Part shown: positions 33,407 through 42,795 of the stretch, in pieces
How positions within the stretch are numbered: position 1 is the stretch's first letter
Layout: every line of letters starts with the position of its first letter
Source of the DNA: CBDESN01 sp965242495
Lineage (GTDB): Bacteria; Pseudomonadota; Alphaproteobacteria; MPNO01
Reading direction: 5' to 3'
Assembly: GCA_965242495.1 (NCBI GenBank)
Contig: OZ251446.1
Span: 1,054,001 to 1,118,000 of the forward strand
Length of the DNA stretch: 64,000 nucleotides
Program-made: the position numbers and the translations under genes
Notes under the pieces: generated by a model
Told to the model about the DNA's origin: nothing
Database searches by the model: none
What the model saw: the letters and a program-made list of their open reading frames with translations, nothing else

Positions 33407-34264
33407 CTACCCGCGGCGCGCCCGAGCGAGCGCGATTCGCGCCTCGCCCGCGCGCAACTCCACGCCTTCCTGCGCGGCCGACCCCAGGCGGTCGGAGCGC
33501 AGCAGAGCGAGACCCCGCCCGTTCGCGGCCGACCGCAACTCGCCGACCTCGGCGCCGCGGTCGCGTATCGGCGTCCCCGGCGCGGGAACCGGGCCGGCGA
33601 TCTCTACCGCGACCAGGCGCTTCCGCAGCCGCCCCCGATGTTTCATGCGGACGGTCACCTCCTGCCCGACATAGCATCCCTTCTCGAAATCGACCCCGTT
33701 GAGCTCCTCGAAGCCGTATTCGAGCAGGAAAGACTCGCCGACCGCCAGATCGCGGCTGCCGTCCGGGACGCCGAGTTCGAGCCGGAGAGCGTCGTAGGCC
33801 TCCCGCGGGGCAAGGCGACAGCCGGCGGCGCGCAGCGCTTCCGCCCCGCCGCACAGCGCGGCGCGCGCGCCCAAGGCCGCCATGCGCGGGTCGGGATAGA
33901 CCGCGCCGCCCTCGATCCCGCGAGCAAGGTCGGGTATCGGCGCGCCAAACAAAGCGCAGACCCGCAGTTTTTCGACGCGATCGAGCTCGACTCTGGCCCG
34001 CAGCCGGTACATGGCCAGCCGGCGGGTCAGATCGTCCAGCCGTTCGGCTTCGCAATCGAGATGAAGCGTCCGGTCGAGCTCGAAGACGAAGAAGTCGTGG
34101 AGAAATTTACCTTGCGGAGTCAACAGCGCGGCGTAAATCGCGTCGCCATCGCGTATCTTGCCGACGTCGTTCGAGATCAACCCTTGCAGGAATGCATGCG
34201 CGTCCGGCCCCGAGACCGCGAGAAGGGCGCGGTCGTCGAGTGCTGCGCAGGTGGGTTCGGCCAT
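33407..34264 (-). CDS. ygfZ: Folate-binding Fe-S cluster repair protein YgfZ
   Basis: A 285-residue protein of the GcvT-like fold that binds tetrahydrofolate and helps repair or assemble iron-sulfur enzymes. The YgfZ signature with the conserved cysteine is DFEKGCYVGQEVTVRMKHRG. The N-terminal part carries FLQGLISNDV and ALLTPQGKFLHDFFVFE, both standard. The divergent asparagine synthetase starts 100 nt away. Confidence 0.93.
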   Translation of the reverse strand: MAEPTCAALDDRALLAVSGPDAHAFLQGLISNDVGKIRDGDAIYAALLTPQGKFLHDFFVFELDRTLHLDCEAERLDDLTRRLAMYRLRARVELDRVEKLRVCALFGAPIPDLARGIEGGAVYPDPRMAALGARAALCGGAEALRAAGCRLAPREAYDALRLELGVPDGSRDLAVGESFLLEYGFEELNGVDFEKGCYVGQEVTVRMKHRGRLRKRLVAVEIAGPVPAPGTPIRDRGAEVGELRSAANGRGLALLRSDRLGSAAQEGVELRAGEARIALARARRG

Positions 34265-34366
34265 GCGTTCGATATAGGTCGGCGAGCGCCGCCGGCAAGG
34301 CCGGACGCTTTACCCGAACGCAGCGGGCAGGCAGTATGCCGCCTCGATCGACGAGGCGGTTGGACG

Positions 34367-36142
34367 ATGTGCGGTATTGCCGGCGTCATGGCCGCGGCCC
34401 CGATGGCGTTCGACCCCCAGGCGCTCGACGCCATGCGCAGGGCGCTGTCCCATCGCGGGCCGGACGGAAGCGGCGCGCATCGCGCCGACGGCGTGGGCCT
34501 GACGCAGACCCGGCTCGCCATCATCGACCTGGAGACCGGCGATCAGCCGATCCGCGAGCCGGACGGCGCGGCGCTGGTCGCCAACGGCGAGATCTACAAC
34601 TACGTCGAACTCCGCCGGGAGATCGGCCCGGCGGCGTTCGCGACCGCCTCCGACAGCGAGACGGCGCTCAAACTCTATCGGCGCGACGGCCTCGCCTTCG
34701 CCGAACGGATGCGGGGCATGTATGCGGTCGCAATCCACGATCCGGCGACGCAACGCCTGGTGTTGGCGCGCGACCCGTTCGGCGTCAAGCCGCTCTACTA
34801 CGCGGAGACCGCCGCCGGGTTCGCCTTCGCCTCCGAGCCGCAGGCGCTGATCGCCGCGGGCCTGGTCGCGCCGCGGCTTCGCCCCGCAGCCGGGGTCGAG
34901 CTGATCCAGCTCAAATTCACCACCGGACGCGCGACCGCCTTCGAAGGGATCCAGCGGGTGTTGCCGGGCGAAACGCTGGTCGTCTCGCGCGGCCGGGTGA
35001 TCGAACGGCGCCAGCGGCCCGCCTTGCCGGGCGCGGGACCCGACAGCCGGAGCGAAGACGAGGCCATGGGGCGGCTCGATGCGGTGCTCGCCGACAGCGT
35101 ATCGGTCCATCAGCGGTCCGACGTGCCCTATGGCCTGTTCCTGTCGGGCGGGGTCGATTCCTCCACCGTGCTCGCTGTCATGGCCGGGTTGAACGATCGG
35201 CCGGTGCGGACGTTCACGGTCGGCTTTCCCGAGGGCGGCGCGCCCGACGAACGCGACCGCGCGCAGCAGGTGGCGAAATCCCTGGGCGCCGATCACCGCG
35301 AGATCGAATGCTACCAACGGGATTTCTGGGCGATGCTGCCCAGGATCGCGGCGGCGATGGACGACCCGTCGGCGGACTTCGCGACGTTCCCGACCTACAT
35401 GCTGGGCGCCGCAGCGGCGGCGGAGGGCCTCAAGGTCGTCCTCACCGGCGAGGGCGGCGACGAGATGTTCGCCGGCTACGGGCGCTACCGCGGCGTCAAA
35501 CGCACCTGGCGGCTGGGCCGTCGCGGCATGCGGTGGCGCGGCGCGCTGCAGGGGTTCGGCGTATTGCGGGCGGAGTCGCGGGCCTGGCGGGATGGCGTCG
35601 CCGCGAGCGAGCGCGCCGAGGCCCGCGACGGTCGGTCGCGATTGCAGACCCGGCAGGCGGTGGACTGCGCCGACTGGCTGCCGAACGACCTGCTGATCAA
35701 GCTCGACCGCTGCCTGATGGCGCATGGCGTGGAGGGGCGCGTGCCGTTTCTGGACCCGGAGGTGGCGCGACTCGCCTTCCGCCTGCCGGACCGGCTCAAG
35801 GTGCGCGGCCGCACAGGCAAGTTCCTGCTGCGCCGTTGGCTCGCCCGCCGGGCACCCGAGGCCGAACCGTTCTCGCGCAAGCTCGGCTTCAGCGTCCCCG
35901 TGCGCGCCTGGATCGAACCGCAGGGATCCCGGCTGGGCCCGCTGGTCGCGAGGCAGCCGGGCGTAGCCCAGCTGTGCCATCCGGAGGCGGTCGAGCGGCT
36001 GTTCCTCGCCTCCGGCAAGCGAGCCGGCCAAGCGTGCTGGATCCTGCTGTTCTTCGCCCTCTGGCACGACCGCCACATCGTCGGGCGGAAGCCCGCGGGC
36101 GACGTGTTCCATTGCCTCGATGCGGCGCGCCGCGGCGGGTAA
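34367..36142 (+). CDS. asnB: Asparagine synthase (glutamine-hydrolysing)
   Basis: A 591-residue enzyme. The N-terminal glutaminase domain begins with the catalytic cysteine (MCGIAGV) and contains SHRGPDGSG, LAIIDLETGDQPI and NGEIYNYVELR. The C-terminal synthetase domain has the PPi loop LFLSGGVDSSTVLAVM and GEGGDEMFAGYGRYRG. It transfers ammonia to aspartate or, in some homologues, amidates other substrates during surface polymer synthesis. No polysaccharide genes flank it, so the standard role is favoured. Confidence 0.9.
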   Translation: MCGIAGVMAAAPMAFDPQALDAMRRALSHRGPDGSGAHRADGVGLTQTRLAIIDLETGDQPIREPDGAALVANGEIYNYVELRREIGPAAFATASDSETALKLYRRDGLAFAERMRGMYAVAIHDPATQRLVLARDPFGVKPLYYAETAAGFAFASEPQALIAAGLVAPRLRPAAGVELIQLKFTTGRATAFEGIQRVLPGETLVVSRGRVIERRQRPALPGAGPDSRSEDEAMGRLDAVLADSVSVHQRSDVPYGLFLSGGVDSSTVLAVMAGLNDRPVRTFTVGFPEGGAPDERDRAQQVAKSLGADHREIECYQRDFWAMLPRIAAAMDDPSADFATFPTYMLGAAAAAEGLKVVLTGEGGDEMFAGYGRYRGVKRTWRLGRRGMRWRGALQGFGVLRAESRAWRDGVAASERAEARDGRSRLQTRQAVDCADWLPNDLLIKLDRCLMAHGVEGRVPFLDPEVARLAFRLPDRLKVRGRTGKFLLRRWLARRAPEAEPFSRKLGFSVPVRAWIEPQGSRLGPLVARQPGVAQLCHPEAVERLFLASGKRAGQACWILLFFALWHDRHIVGRKPAGDVFHCLDAARRGG

Positions 36143-36161
36143 ATCTCGGGGAGCGACGTTC

Positions 36162-37157
36162 ATGGCCGATTCCTTCACCGCGCTCGTACTCGACGAACGG
36201 GACGGCGAGATCGCGGCGACGCTTCGCCAAGTCGGAGCCGACGAATTGCCGGAGGGCGACGTGACGGTCGCGGTCTCGCATTCGACGCTCAACTACAAGG
36301 ACGGGATGATCCTGGGCGGCCTCGGCCGGCTGGTGCGCAGCTATCCGCACGTCCCGGGCATCGACTTCGCGGGCAGGGTCGAGGCCTCCGCATCGCCCGA
36401 CTATTCGCCCGGCGACCCGGTGGTGCTGACCGGCTGGCGGGTCGGCGAGCTGCGCTGGGGCGGCTACGCCCAGAAGGCGCGGGTCGAGGCCGGCTGGCTG
36501 GTCCGCCTGCCCGACGGCATGACCGCCTCGCAGGCGATGGCGATCGGCACTGCGGGCTTCACCGCGATGCTCGCGATCATGGCGCTGGAGGACGCGGGGC
36601 TCGTCCCCGATGCGGGCGACGTCCTGGTCACCGGGGCGAATGGCGGGGTCGGCGGAGTGGCCCTCGCCCTGCTGTCGCGTCTGGGCTATCGCGTGGTCGC
36701 CTCCACCGGCCGCACCGAATCGGCCGACCGTCTGAAGGCGCTGGGGGCGGCGAAGATCGTCGACCGGGCGGAGCTGGCGGCGGCACCCGACCGCCCGCTG
36801 CTGCGCGAACGATGGGCGGCGGCCGTCGATTCCGTCGGCGGAACCACGCTCGCGTCGATCCTGGCCGGGCTTCGCTACGGCGGCGCGGCCGCGGCCTGCG
36901 GCCTCGCCGGCGGCAGCAAGCTGGACGCCACGGTCATCCCGTTCCTCCTGCGCGGGGTCCGGCTGCTGGGCATCGACTCGGTGGTCTGTCCGAAGGAACG
37001 ACGCGAGGCGGCCTGGCGGCGGCTGGCGACGGACATGCCGCGGGGCGCGCTCGAACGCCTGACCGAGATCGTTCCGCTGGCCGCGGCGGCGGCGCTCGGG
37101 CCCAAGATCCTCAAGGGTGAAACGCGCGGGCGAATCGTCATCGACGTGAACGCCTGA
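36162..37157 (+). CDS. acuI: Acrylyl-CoA reductase (NADPH), YhdH/AcuI family
   Basis: A 331-residue medium-chain dehydrogenase/reductase without zinc ligands. Family marks: VSHSTLNYKDGMIL, HVPGIDFAGRVE, VVLTGWRVGELRWGGYA, and the NADPH-binding VTGANGGVGGVALALLSRLG. AcuI reduces acryloyl-CoA to propionyl-CoA, a detoxification and DMSP-related step. ATG 36162 is used; the upstream open frame is unconserved. Follows the asparagine synthase gene by 19 nt. Confidence 0.88.
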   Translation: MADSFTALVLDERDGEIAATLRQVGADELPEGDVTVAVSHSTLNYKDGMILGGLGRLVRSYPHVPGIDFAGRVEASASPDYSPGDPVVLTGWRVGELRWGGYAQKARVEAGWLVRLPDGMTASQAMAIGTAGFTAMLAIMALEDAGLVPDAGDVLVTGANGGVGGVALALLSRLGYRVVASTGRTESADRLKALGAAKIVDRAELAAAPDRPLLRERWAAAVDSVGGTTLASILAGLRYGGAAAACGLAGGSKLDATVIPFLLRGVRLLGIDSVVCPKERREAAWRRLATDMPRGALERLTEIVPLAAAAALGPKILKGETRGRIVIDVNA

Positions 37158-37238
37158 CAAGAACGCGCGACGCGCTCTAGGCAGTGCGCGGCCGCCCGAT
37201 TATCGTAAGGTCGCCAAGCGACCGTCGAGGAACCCGCG

Positions 37239-38987
37239 ATGCCCGCCGCCAAGCCGCGCGCCAGACGCAAGGCGCGCTTCGACAAGGCGAGACTCCCCAG
37301 CCGCCACGTGACCGAGGGGCCGGAGCGCGCGCCGCACCGCAGCTATCTCTACGCCATGGGATTGTCCGAGGCCGAGATCCATCAACCGCTGGTCGGCGTC
37401 GCGACCTGCTGGAACGAAGCCGCGCCCTGCAACATCTCGCTTTCACGTCAAGCCCAGGCGGCCAAGCGGGGCGTGGCGGAAGCCGGCGGCACGCCGCGCG
37501 AGTTCACCACCATCACCGTCACCGACGGCATCGCGATGGGCCATGCGGGGATGAAGTCCTCGCTGGTCAGCCGCGAGGTCATCGCCGATTCGGTCGAGCT
37601 CACGATGCGCGGGCATTGCTACGACGCGATGGTCGGCATCGCCGGCTGCGACAAATCGCTGCCGGGGCTGATGATGGCGATGCTGCGGCTCAATGCGCCG
37701 TCGGTCTTCGTCTATGGCGGAACGATTCTGCCGGGCAAGTTCGACGGGCGCGACGTGACGGTCATCGACGTGTTCGAGGGCGTCGGCCAGTTCGCCGCCG
37801 GCAAGATCGGCGCCCGCGACCTGCAACGGCTGGAAAGCGTCGCCTGCCCCTGCGCCGGCTCCTGCGGCGGCCAGTTCACGGCCAACACGATGGCCTGCGT
37901 CTCGGAGGCGGTCGGCCTCGCCCTGCCCGGCTCGGCGGGCGCGCCGGCAAGCTACGAGTCGCGGGACGCCCTGGTCGAGGCGTCCGGCCGGGCGGTGATG
38001 GCGCTGCTGGAGAAAGGGCTTCGTCCGCGCGACATCGTGACCCGCGAAGCCCTGGAGAACGCCGCGACGGTGGTGGCGGCGACCGGCGGGTCCACCAACG
38101 CCGCGCTGCATCTGCCGGCGATGGCGCACGAGGCGGGGATCCGCTTCACCCTCGACGACGTGGCGGCGATCTTCAAGCGGACGCCCTACATCGCCGATCT
38201 GGTCCCGGGCGGCAAATACAACGCGGCCGACATGTTCGACGCCGGCGGCGTCGCCGTGGTCATCAAGGAGCTGCTCGACAACGGCCTGCTGCAGGGCGAC
38301 TGCATGACCGCGACCGGAAAGACGCTGGCCGAGAATCACGCCAAGCTGAAATTCCCCAAGGATCAGGACGTCTTCCACCGCGTGAGCGCGCCTCTGTCGC
38401 CGACCGGAGGAGTCGTCGGGCTGTGGGGAACGCTGGCGCCGGAGGGGGCGATCGTCAAAGTCGCGGGCATGGCGGATCTCCGCTTCCGCGGAGCGGCGCG
38501 CGTCTTCGACTGCGAAGAAGATGCGTTCGCGGCGGTGGTGGAGCGCCGGATCGAGCCGGGCAGCGTCATGGTGATCCGCTACGAAGGCCCCAAGGGCGGC
38601 CCCGGCATGCGGGAGATGCTGTCGACGACGGCGGCCCTCTACGGCCTGGGCCTGGGCGAGAGCGTGGCGCTGATCACCGACGGCAGGTTTTCCGGCGCCA
38701 CGCGCGGCTTCTGCATCGGTCATGTCGGCCCCGAGGCGGCGGTCGGCGGCCCGATCGGGCTGCTGCGGGACGGCGACGTAATCGCCATCGACGCCGGGCC
38801 GGGCCGGTTGGACGTGGAGTTGAGCAAGGCCGAACTCGCCCGCCGCCGCAAGGTCTGGAAGCCGCGCGACACGGAATTCCAGTCGGGGGCGCTATGGCGC
38901 TACGCCCAGACCGTAGGCCCCGCGGCCCACGGCGCGGTGGTGCATCCGGGCGGCGGCGCCGAGACGCATGTATATGCGGACATCTGA
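37239..38987 (+). CDS. ilvD: Dihydroxy-acid dehydratase
   Basis: A 582-residue Fe-S enzyme of branched-chain amino acid synthesis (dihydroxy-isovalerate to ketoisovalerate). Cluster and metal residues are visible in VATCWNEAAPCN, GIAGCDKSLPGLM and CPCAGSCGGQFTANTM; GPKGGPGMREML and DGRFSGATRGFCIGHVGPEA mark the C-terminal domain. Homology extends essentially full length. The N-terminal basic stretch is short and variable in the family. Confidence 0.95.
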   Translation: MPAAKPRARRKARFDKARLPSRHVTEGPERAPHRSYLYAMGLSEAEIHQPLVGVATCWNEAAPCNISLSRQAQAAKRGVAEAGGTPREFTTITVTDGIAMGHAGMKSSLVSREVIADSVELTMRGHCYDAMVGIAGCDKSLPGLMMAMLRLNAPSVFVYGGTILPGKFDGRDVTVIDVFEGVGQFAAGKIGARDLQRLESVACPCAGSCGGQFTANTMACVSEAVGLALPGSAGAPASYESRDALVEASGRAVMALLEKGLRPRDIVTREALENAATVVAATGGSTNAALHLPAMAHEAGIRFTLDDVAAIFKRTPYIADLVPGGKYNAADMFDAGGVAVVIKELLDNGLLQGDCMTATGKTLAENHAKLKFPKDQDVFHRVSAPLSPTGGVVGLWGTLAPEGAIVKVAGMADLRFRGAARVFDCEEDAFAAVVERRIEPGSVMVIRYEGPKGGPGMREMLSTTAALYGLGLGESVALITDGRFSGATRGFCIGHVGPEAAVGGPIGLLRDGDVIAIDAGPGRLDVELSKAELARRRKVWKPRDTEFQSGALWRYAQTVGPAAHGAVVHPGGGAETHVYADI

Positions 38988-39056
38988 TCGGCGAAACGCG
39001 CCGCCGGGGCGGGAAAAGCGCGCGGCGCCCTGATCCGGCGCCGGGGCGGCGTCGCG

Positions 39057-41393
39057 TCAGGCTTGCGGCGGCGCGGCGGCGAGGCGTTCGACGATGCGGC
39101 CGGGCGTGATCGGGGTTTCCGCCAACTCGACGCCGTAGGGCGACAGCGCGTCTTCGATTGCGGCGACGATGGCGGCCAGGGCGGGGATGGAGCCGCCCTC
39201 GCCGGCTCCCTTGACTCCTAGCGGGTTGTTAGGGGTAGGCGATTCGATATGGATCAGATCGATCCGCGGCAGGTCGGGCGCGCCCGGCAGCAGATACTCG
39301 GCGAAATTGACCGATAGCGGCTGCGCCGCGTCGTCGTAGAGCATCCACTCGTACAAGGCGTTGCCGATGCCGTGGGCGCAAGCCCCGTGGACCTGGCCGT
39401 CGACCACGAGCGGGTTGATCAAGGCGCCGGAATCGTGGGCCATCGCGTAGTTGAGGATGGTCGTCCGGCCGGTGTCGACGTCGACCTCGACCTCGACCAC
39501 CGCGGCGCCGTTGCAGTAGGCCGATTGCGGCGGCGAGAAGTAGCGCGTCGATTCGAGGCCCGGCTCGACCCCGCCGGGGAGCGAGAAGCCGGGCATGCCC
39601 TGGACTGCGCGCGCGATGTCCCTGAGCCCGAGCGACATGTCGGGGACGCCCCTGACGACCACCCGCCCGCCTTCGACGTCGAGATCCTCCTGCGCCGCCT
39701 CCAGCATGTGCGACGCCACTTCGAGCGCCTTGGCGCGCACCTCGGATGCGGCCAGATGGACGGAATTGCCCGCATTCACCGCGATGCGGCTGGCGAAGGT
39801 GCCGACGCCGTTGGCGATGCCGCCGGTATCGCCGACGCGGACCTCGACGTCGTCGATGCCGAGGTCGAACTGGTCGGCGCAGATCTGGGCCAGCGTGGTC
39901 CAATGCCCCTGCCCCGAATCGCCGCCGCCGGTGTAGACCGTAATCCGGCCGTTGGGGTGGACGCGGACCGTGGCCCCTTCGAACGGGCCGAGCCCGGTGC
40001 CCTCGACGTAGTTGGCGACGCCGATGCCGATATGGCGCCCCTCGCCCCGCGCCCGCGCCTGGCGGACGGCGAAACCGTCGTAATCGGCGAGCGCGAGCGC
40101 CGCGGCCTGACAACGCGGATAGTCGCCCGAGTCGTAGGTCATCGGCTTGCCGTCGCGGAAGGTCAGCCCGACCTCGTAGGGCATGCGCTCGGGCGGGATC
40201 AGATTGCGGCGGCGAATCTCGGCGCGGTCGAGCCCAAGGCCGCGCGCCGCCTTGTCGAGCAGCCGCTCCATCGCGAACACCGCCTGCGGCCGCCCGGCCC
40301 CGCGCACCGGCGTGACCGCGACCTTGTTGGTGAGGGCTACGCGGACGTCGATCTCGTAGTTGGCGATCGCATACGGCCCGGGCGTCGTGGTCGCGGAGAT
40401 ATAGGGCGAGATGACGCCCCAGGGCATGAACGCGCCGGTATCGTGGATCATGTCGCCGCGCACGCCCAGGATCTTGCCTCCATCGTCGACCGCGATCTCC
40501 ATGTCCCAATACTGGTCGCGCTCCTGGTTCGTGGCGACGAAATTCTCCCGCCGATCCTCGACCCATTTGATCGGCCGCCCGATTCGGCGCGCGATCAGCG
40601 GGATGACCGCCTCCTCGACGTAATAGACCGTCTTGGGCCCGAACCCGCCGCCCACGTCGGGCGCGATCACCCGCAGCTCGTCCGGGCTCCAGCCCAGCAT
40701 GTCAACGACGTTCTGCTTGACCAGGAACGGCGATTGGGTCGCCGACCACAGGGTGACGACGCCATCGAGCGGATCGAAGGCGGCGACGACGGCCCGGTTC
40801 TCGATGGCGTGGCCGCCGCCGCGATGGGTCCAGAGCGACAGCGAGAAGCGATGCGGCGCGGCGGCGAAGGCGGCGGCCGCATCGCCGAAGCCGAGCCGGA
40901 AGCGGGCGCACTCGTTGCCGGGCGATCCGGTATGGGCCGGCGGCGCGCCGTCCGCAAGCGCGGCCCGGCAATCGCTCGCCGCGGGCAGCGGCTCGAAATC
41001 GACATCGACCAGCGCCGCGGCGTCCTCGGCCAGATAGCGGCTCTCGGCGAGGACGAGGGCGATCGGCTCGCCGACGAAGCACACTTCGCGATCCTCCAGC
41101 ATGCGTTGCTGAAACGGCTGGCTGATCGCCGCGTTCGGCACCTGGAAGGGAACCCGGACGTCGCGCAGCCCCGCCGGCAGATCGGCTGCGGTGACGACCG
41201 AATGGACGCCCGGCAGGGACGCCGCCGCCGAGGCGTCGATGCCGCGGATGCGCGCATGGGGGTGCGGGCTGCGCACGAAGGCGGCTTCGAGCAGGTTCGC
41301 GAGATGCACGTCGTCGGTATAGACGCCGCGGCCGGCGAGCAGCGCCGGGTCCTCGCGCCGCGCGACCCGCGCCCCGAACATTCGCGCGCCCAT
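39057..41393 (-). CDS. Molybdenum hydroxylase large subunit (CoxL/XdhB-type)
   Basis: A 778-residue molybdopterin cytosine dinucleotide-binding subunit of the xanthine oxidase/CO dehydrogenase family. Features: MFGARVARREDPALLAGRG, APDVGGGFGPKTVYYVEEAV, TPVRGAGRPQAVFAME and the catalytic glutamate loop GVKGAGEGGSIPALAA. The AYRCSFR-type active-site loop of true CO dehydrogenase is not present, so hydroxylation of an organic (hetero)aromatic or aldehyde substrate is more likely. It ends a three-gene operon with the 2Fe-2S and FAD subunits, followed upstream by thiolase genes. Confidence 0.9.
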   Translation of the reverse strand: MGARMFGARVARREDPALLAGRGVYTDDVHLANLLEAAFVRSPHPHARIRGIDASAAASLPGVHSVVTAADLPAGLRDVRVPFQVPNAAISQPFQQRMLEDREVCFVGEPIALVLAESRYLAEDAAALVDVDFEPLPAASDCRAALADGAPPAHTGSPGNECARFRLGFGDAAAAFAAAPHRFSLSLWTHRGGGHAIENRAVVAAFDPLDGVVTLWSATQSPFLVKQNVVDMLGWSPDELRVIAPDVGGGFGPKTVYYVEEAVIPLIARRIGRPIKWVEDRRENFVATNQERDQYWDMEIAVDDGGKILGVRGDMIHDTGAFMPWGVISPYISATTTPGPYAIANYEIDVRVALTNKVAVTPVRGAGRPQAVFAMERLLDKAARGLGLDRAEIRRRNLIPPERMPYEVGLTFRDGKPMTYDSGDYPRCQAAALALADYDGFAVRQARARGEGRHIGIGVANYVEGTGLGPFEGATVRVHPNGRITVYTGGGDSGQGHWTTLAQICADQFDLGIDDVEVRVGDTGGIANGVGTFASRIAVNAGNSVHLAASEVRAKALEVASHMLEAAQEDLDVEGGRVVVRGVPDMSLGLRDIARAVQGMPGFSLPGGVEPGLESTRYFSPPQSAYCNGAAVVEVEVDVDTGRTTILNYAMAHDSGALINPLVVDGQVHGACAHGIGNALYEWMLYDDAAQPLSVNFAEYLLPGAPDLPRIDLIHIESPTPNNPLGVKGAGEGGSIPALAAIVAAIEDALSPYGVELAETPITPGRIVERLAAAPPQA

Positions 41394-41395
41394 GA

Positions 41396-41887
41396 TCAGC
41401 CGGCGTCGGGGCCGCGCAGCCTCTGCGCCGCGTCGAGGGCGGCATCGACGATGCCCTGATAGCCGGTGCAGCGGCACAGATTGCCGGAGATCGCCTCGCG
41501 CACCTCGCGTTCGGTCGGATCCGGGTTGTCGCGCAGAAATTCGAGCAGCGTCGTCAGCATGCCCGGCGTGCAGAAGCCGCATTGCAGACCGTGATTGTCC
41601 TGGAAGGCCTGTTGCAGCGGGTGCAGCTCGTCCTCGCTCGGCGCGATGCCCTCGACGGTGAGGATGTCCCGGCCGTCGGCCTGGACCGCCAGCATCAGGC
41701 AGCTGCGCGCGGTCCTGCCGTCGAGCAGGATCGTGCAGGCGCCGCACACGCCGTGCTCGCAGCCGACATGGGTGCCGGTGAGCTCGATCGAATGGCGGAT
41801 GAAATCGGCGAGCAGCAGCCGCGTCTCGACCTCGCGGGTGTAGGGCGCGCCGTTGACGTTCACGGTGATGGTGCGGGTATCGGGCAT
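41396..41887 (-). CDS. Molybdenum hydroxylase 2Fe-2S subunit
   Basis: A 163-residue small subunit carrying two [2Fe-2S] clusters. The plant-ferredoxin-type cluster is in GCEHGVCGACTILLDG and the second cluster in LQCGFCTPGM and GNLCRCTGYQGIV. It passes electrons from the molybdenum site to the FAD subunit. Two bases separate it from the large subunit gene. Confidence 0.95.
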   Translation of the reverse strand: MPDTRTITVNVNGAPYTREVETRLLLADFIRHSIELTGTHVGCEHGVCGACTILLDGRTARSCLMLAVQADGRDILTVEGIAPSEDELHPLQQAFQDNHGLQCGFCTPGMLTTLLEFLRDNPDPTEREVREAISGNLCRCTGYQGIVDAALDAAQRLRGPDAG

Positions 41888-41892
41888 GGCGG

Positions 41893-42762
41893 CTACTCCG
41901 TCGCGCCGGCGCGCGCGTGCGCCTGCTCCATGGCGCGCCGCGACAGCACCGCGGCGAGATGTTGGCGATACCAGGCGGCCGCGAAGACGTCCTCCATCGC
42001 GTCGATCTTGCGGCAGGTCTCGGCCGCTTCGCGGAACAGGTTCTCGGAGCCCGGCTCGCCGACGAGCATGTCCTCGGCCTCGCGGCAGCGCACCGGGGAC
42101 GGCCCGACGCCGGAGACCGTGACCGACGCGCGGCGGACGACGCCGCTCGCGTCGCAGTCGAGCAGGACCGCGGCGGACGCGATGGCGAAGTCGCCGTGAC
42201 GGCGGGCGAATTCGACGAAGGCATGACCGTGGCCCGCCGGCCATAGCGGAAAGGTCACCCCGGTCAGCAGTTCATCGGGCTCGAGGGCGGGCGTCATGTA
42301 ACCGGTCGGGAAATCGGCCATGGCGATGTCGCGCTCGCCGCGCCGGCTCCCGGCATGGACGGTCGCGTCCATAGCCATGGCGACCGACGGCAGCTCGGCC
42401 GACGGGTCGAGATGGGACAGGCTGCCGCCCAGCGTCCCCCGGTTGCGCGTCTGGCGATGGCCGACCTGGCGGATCGCCTCGTGCAGGAGCGGACAGCGCT
42501 CCGCGACCGCATCGGCGAACTCGATGTCGCGCTGCCGGGTCATGGCGCCGATCGCGAGCCGGTCCCCCCGGTCCTCGATATAGGAGAGGGAAGCGATCGG
42601 ATTGAGGTCGATCACGTGATCGGGCAGCACGTAGCGGAAGTTGAGCATCGGCATCAGCGACTGCCCGCCGGCCAGAAGCTTGGCGTTCTCCTTCCCGGCG
42701 AGCAGGCCCATGGCCTCGTCGACGGTCCGGGGGTCGTGATAGGTGAAGGATGGAGGCTTCAT
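41893..42762 (-). CDS. Molybdenum hydroxylase FAD-binding subunit
   Basis: A 289-residue medium subunit. FAD-binding motifs are LLAGGQSLMPMLNFR near residue 30 and NRGTLGGSLSHLDPSAELP near residue 105. It completes the three-subunit enzyme with the two genes that follow it. ATG 42762 gives the standard MKPPSFTYHDP start. Confidence 0.94.
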   Translation of the reverse strand: MKPPSFTYHDPRTVDEAMGLLAGKENAKLLAGGQSLMPMLNFRYVLPDHVIDLNPIASLSYIEDRGDRLAIGAMTRQRDIEFADAVAERCPLLHEAIRQVGHRQTRNRGTLGGSLSHLDPSAELPSVAMAMDATVHAGSRRGERDIAMADFPTGYMTPALEPDELLTGVTFPLWPAGHGHAFVEFARRHGDFAIASAAVLLDCDASGVVRRASVTVSGVGPSPVRCREAEDMLVGEPGSENLFREAAETCRKIDAMEDVFAAAWYRQHLAAVLSRRAMEQAHARAGATE

Positions 42763-42795
42763 TCCGTGTTCCGTCGTCCGCCCATGGATTGCCGG

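Noticed and set aside
33385..33410. tRNA-like T-arm (GGTTCGACTCC on the minus strand) near the end of ygfZ
   Set aside because: No acceptor stem, D-arm or anticodon arm can be paired around it.
39057..42762. Aerobic CO dehydrogenase
   Set aside because: The AYRCSFR-type active-site loop of true CO dehydrogenase large subunits is missing; the loop reads VRGAGRP as in other molybdenum hydroxylases.
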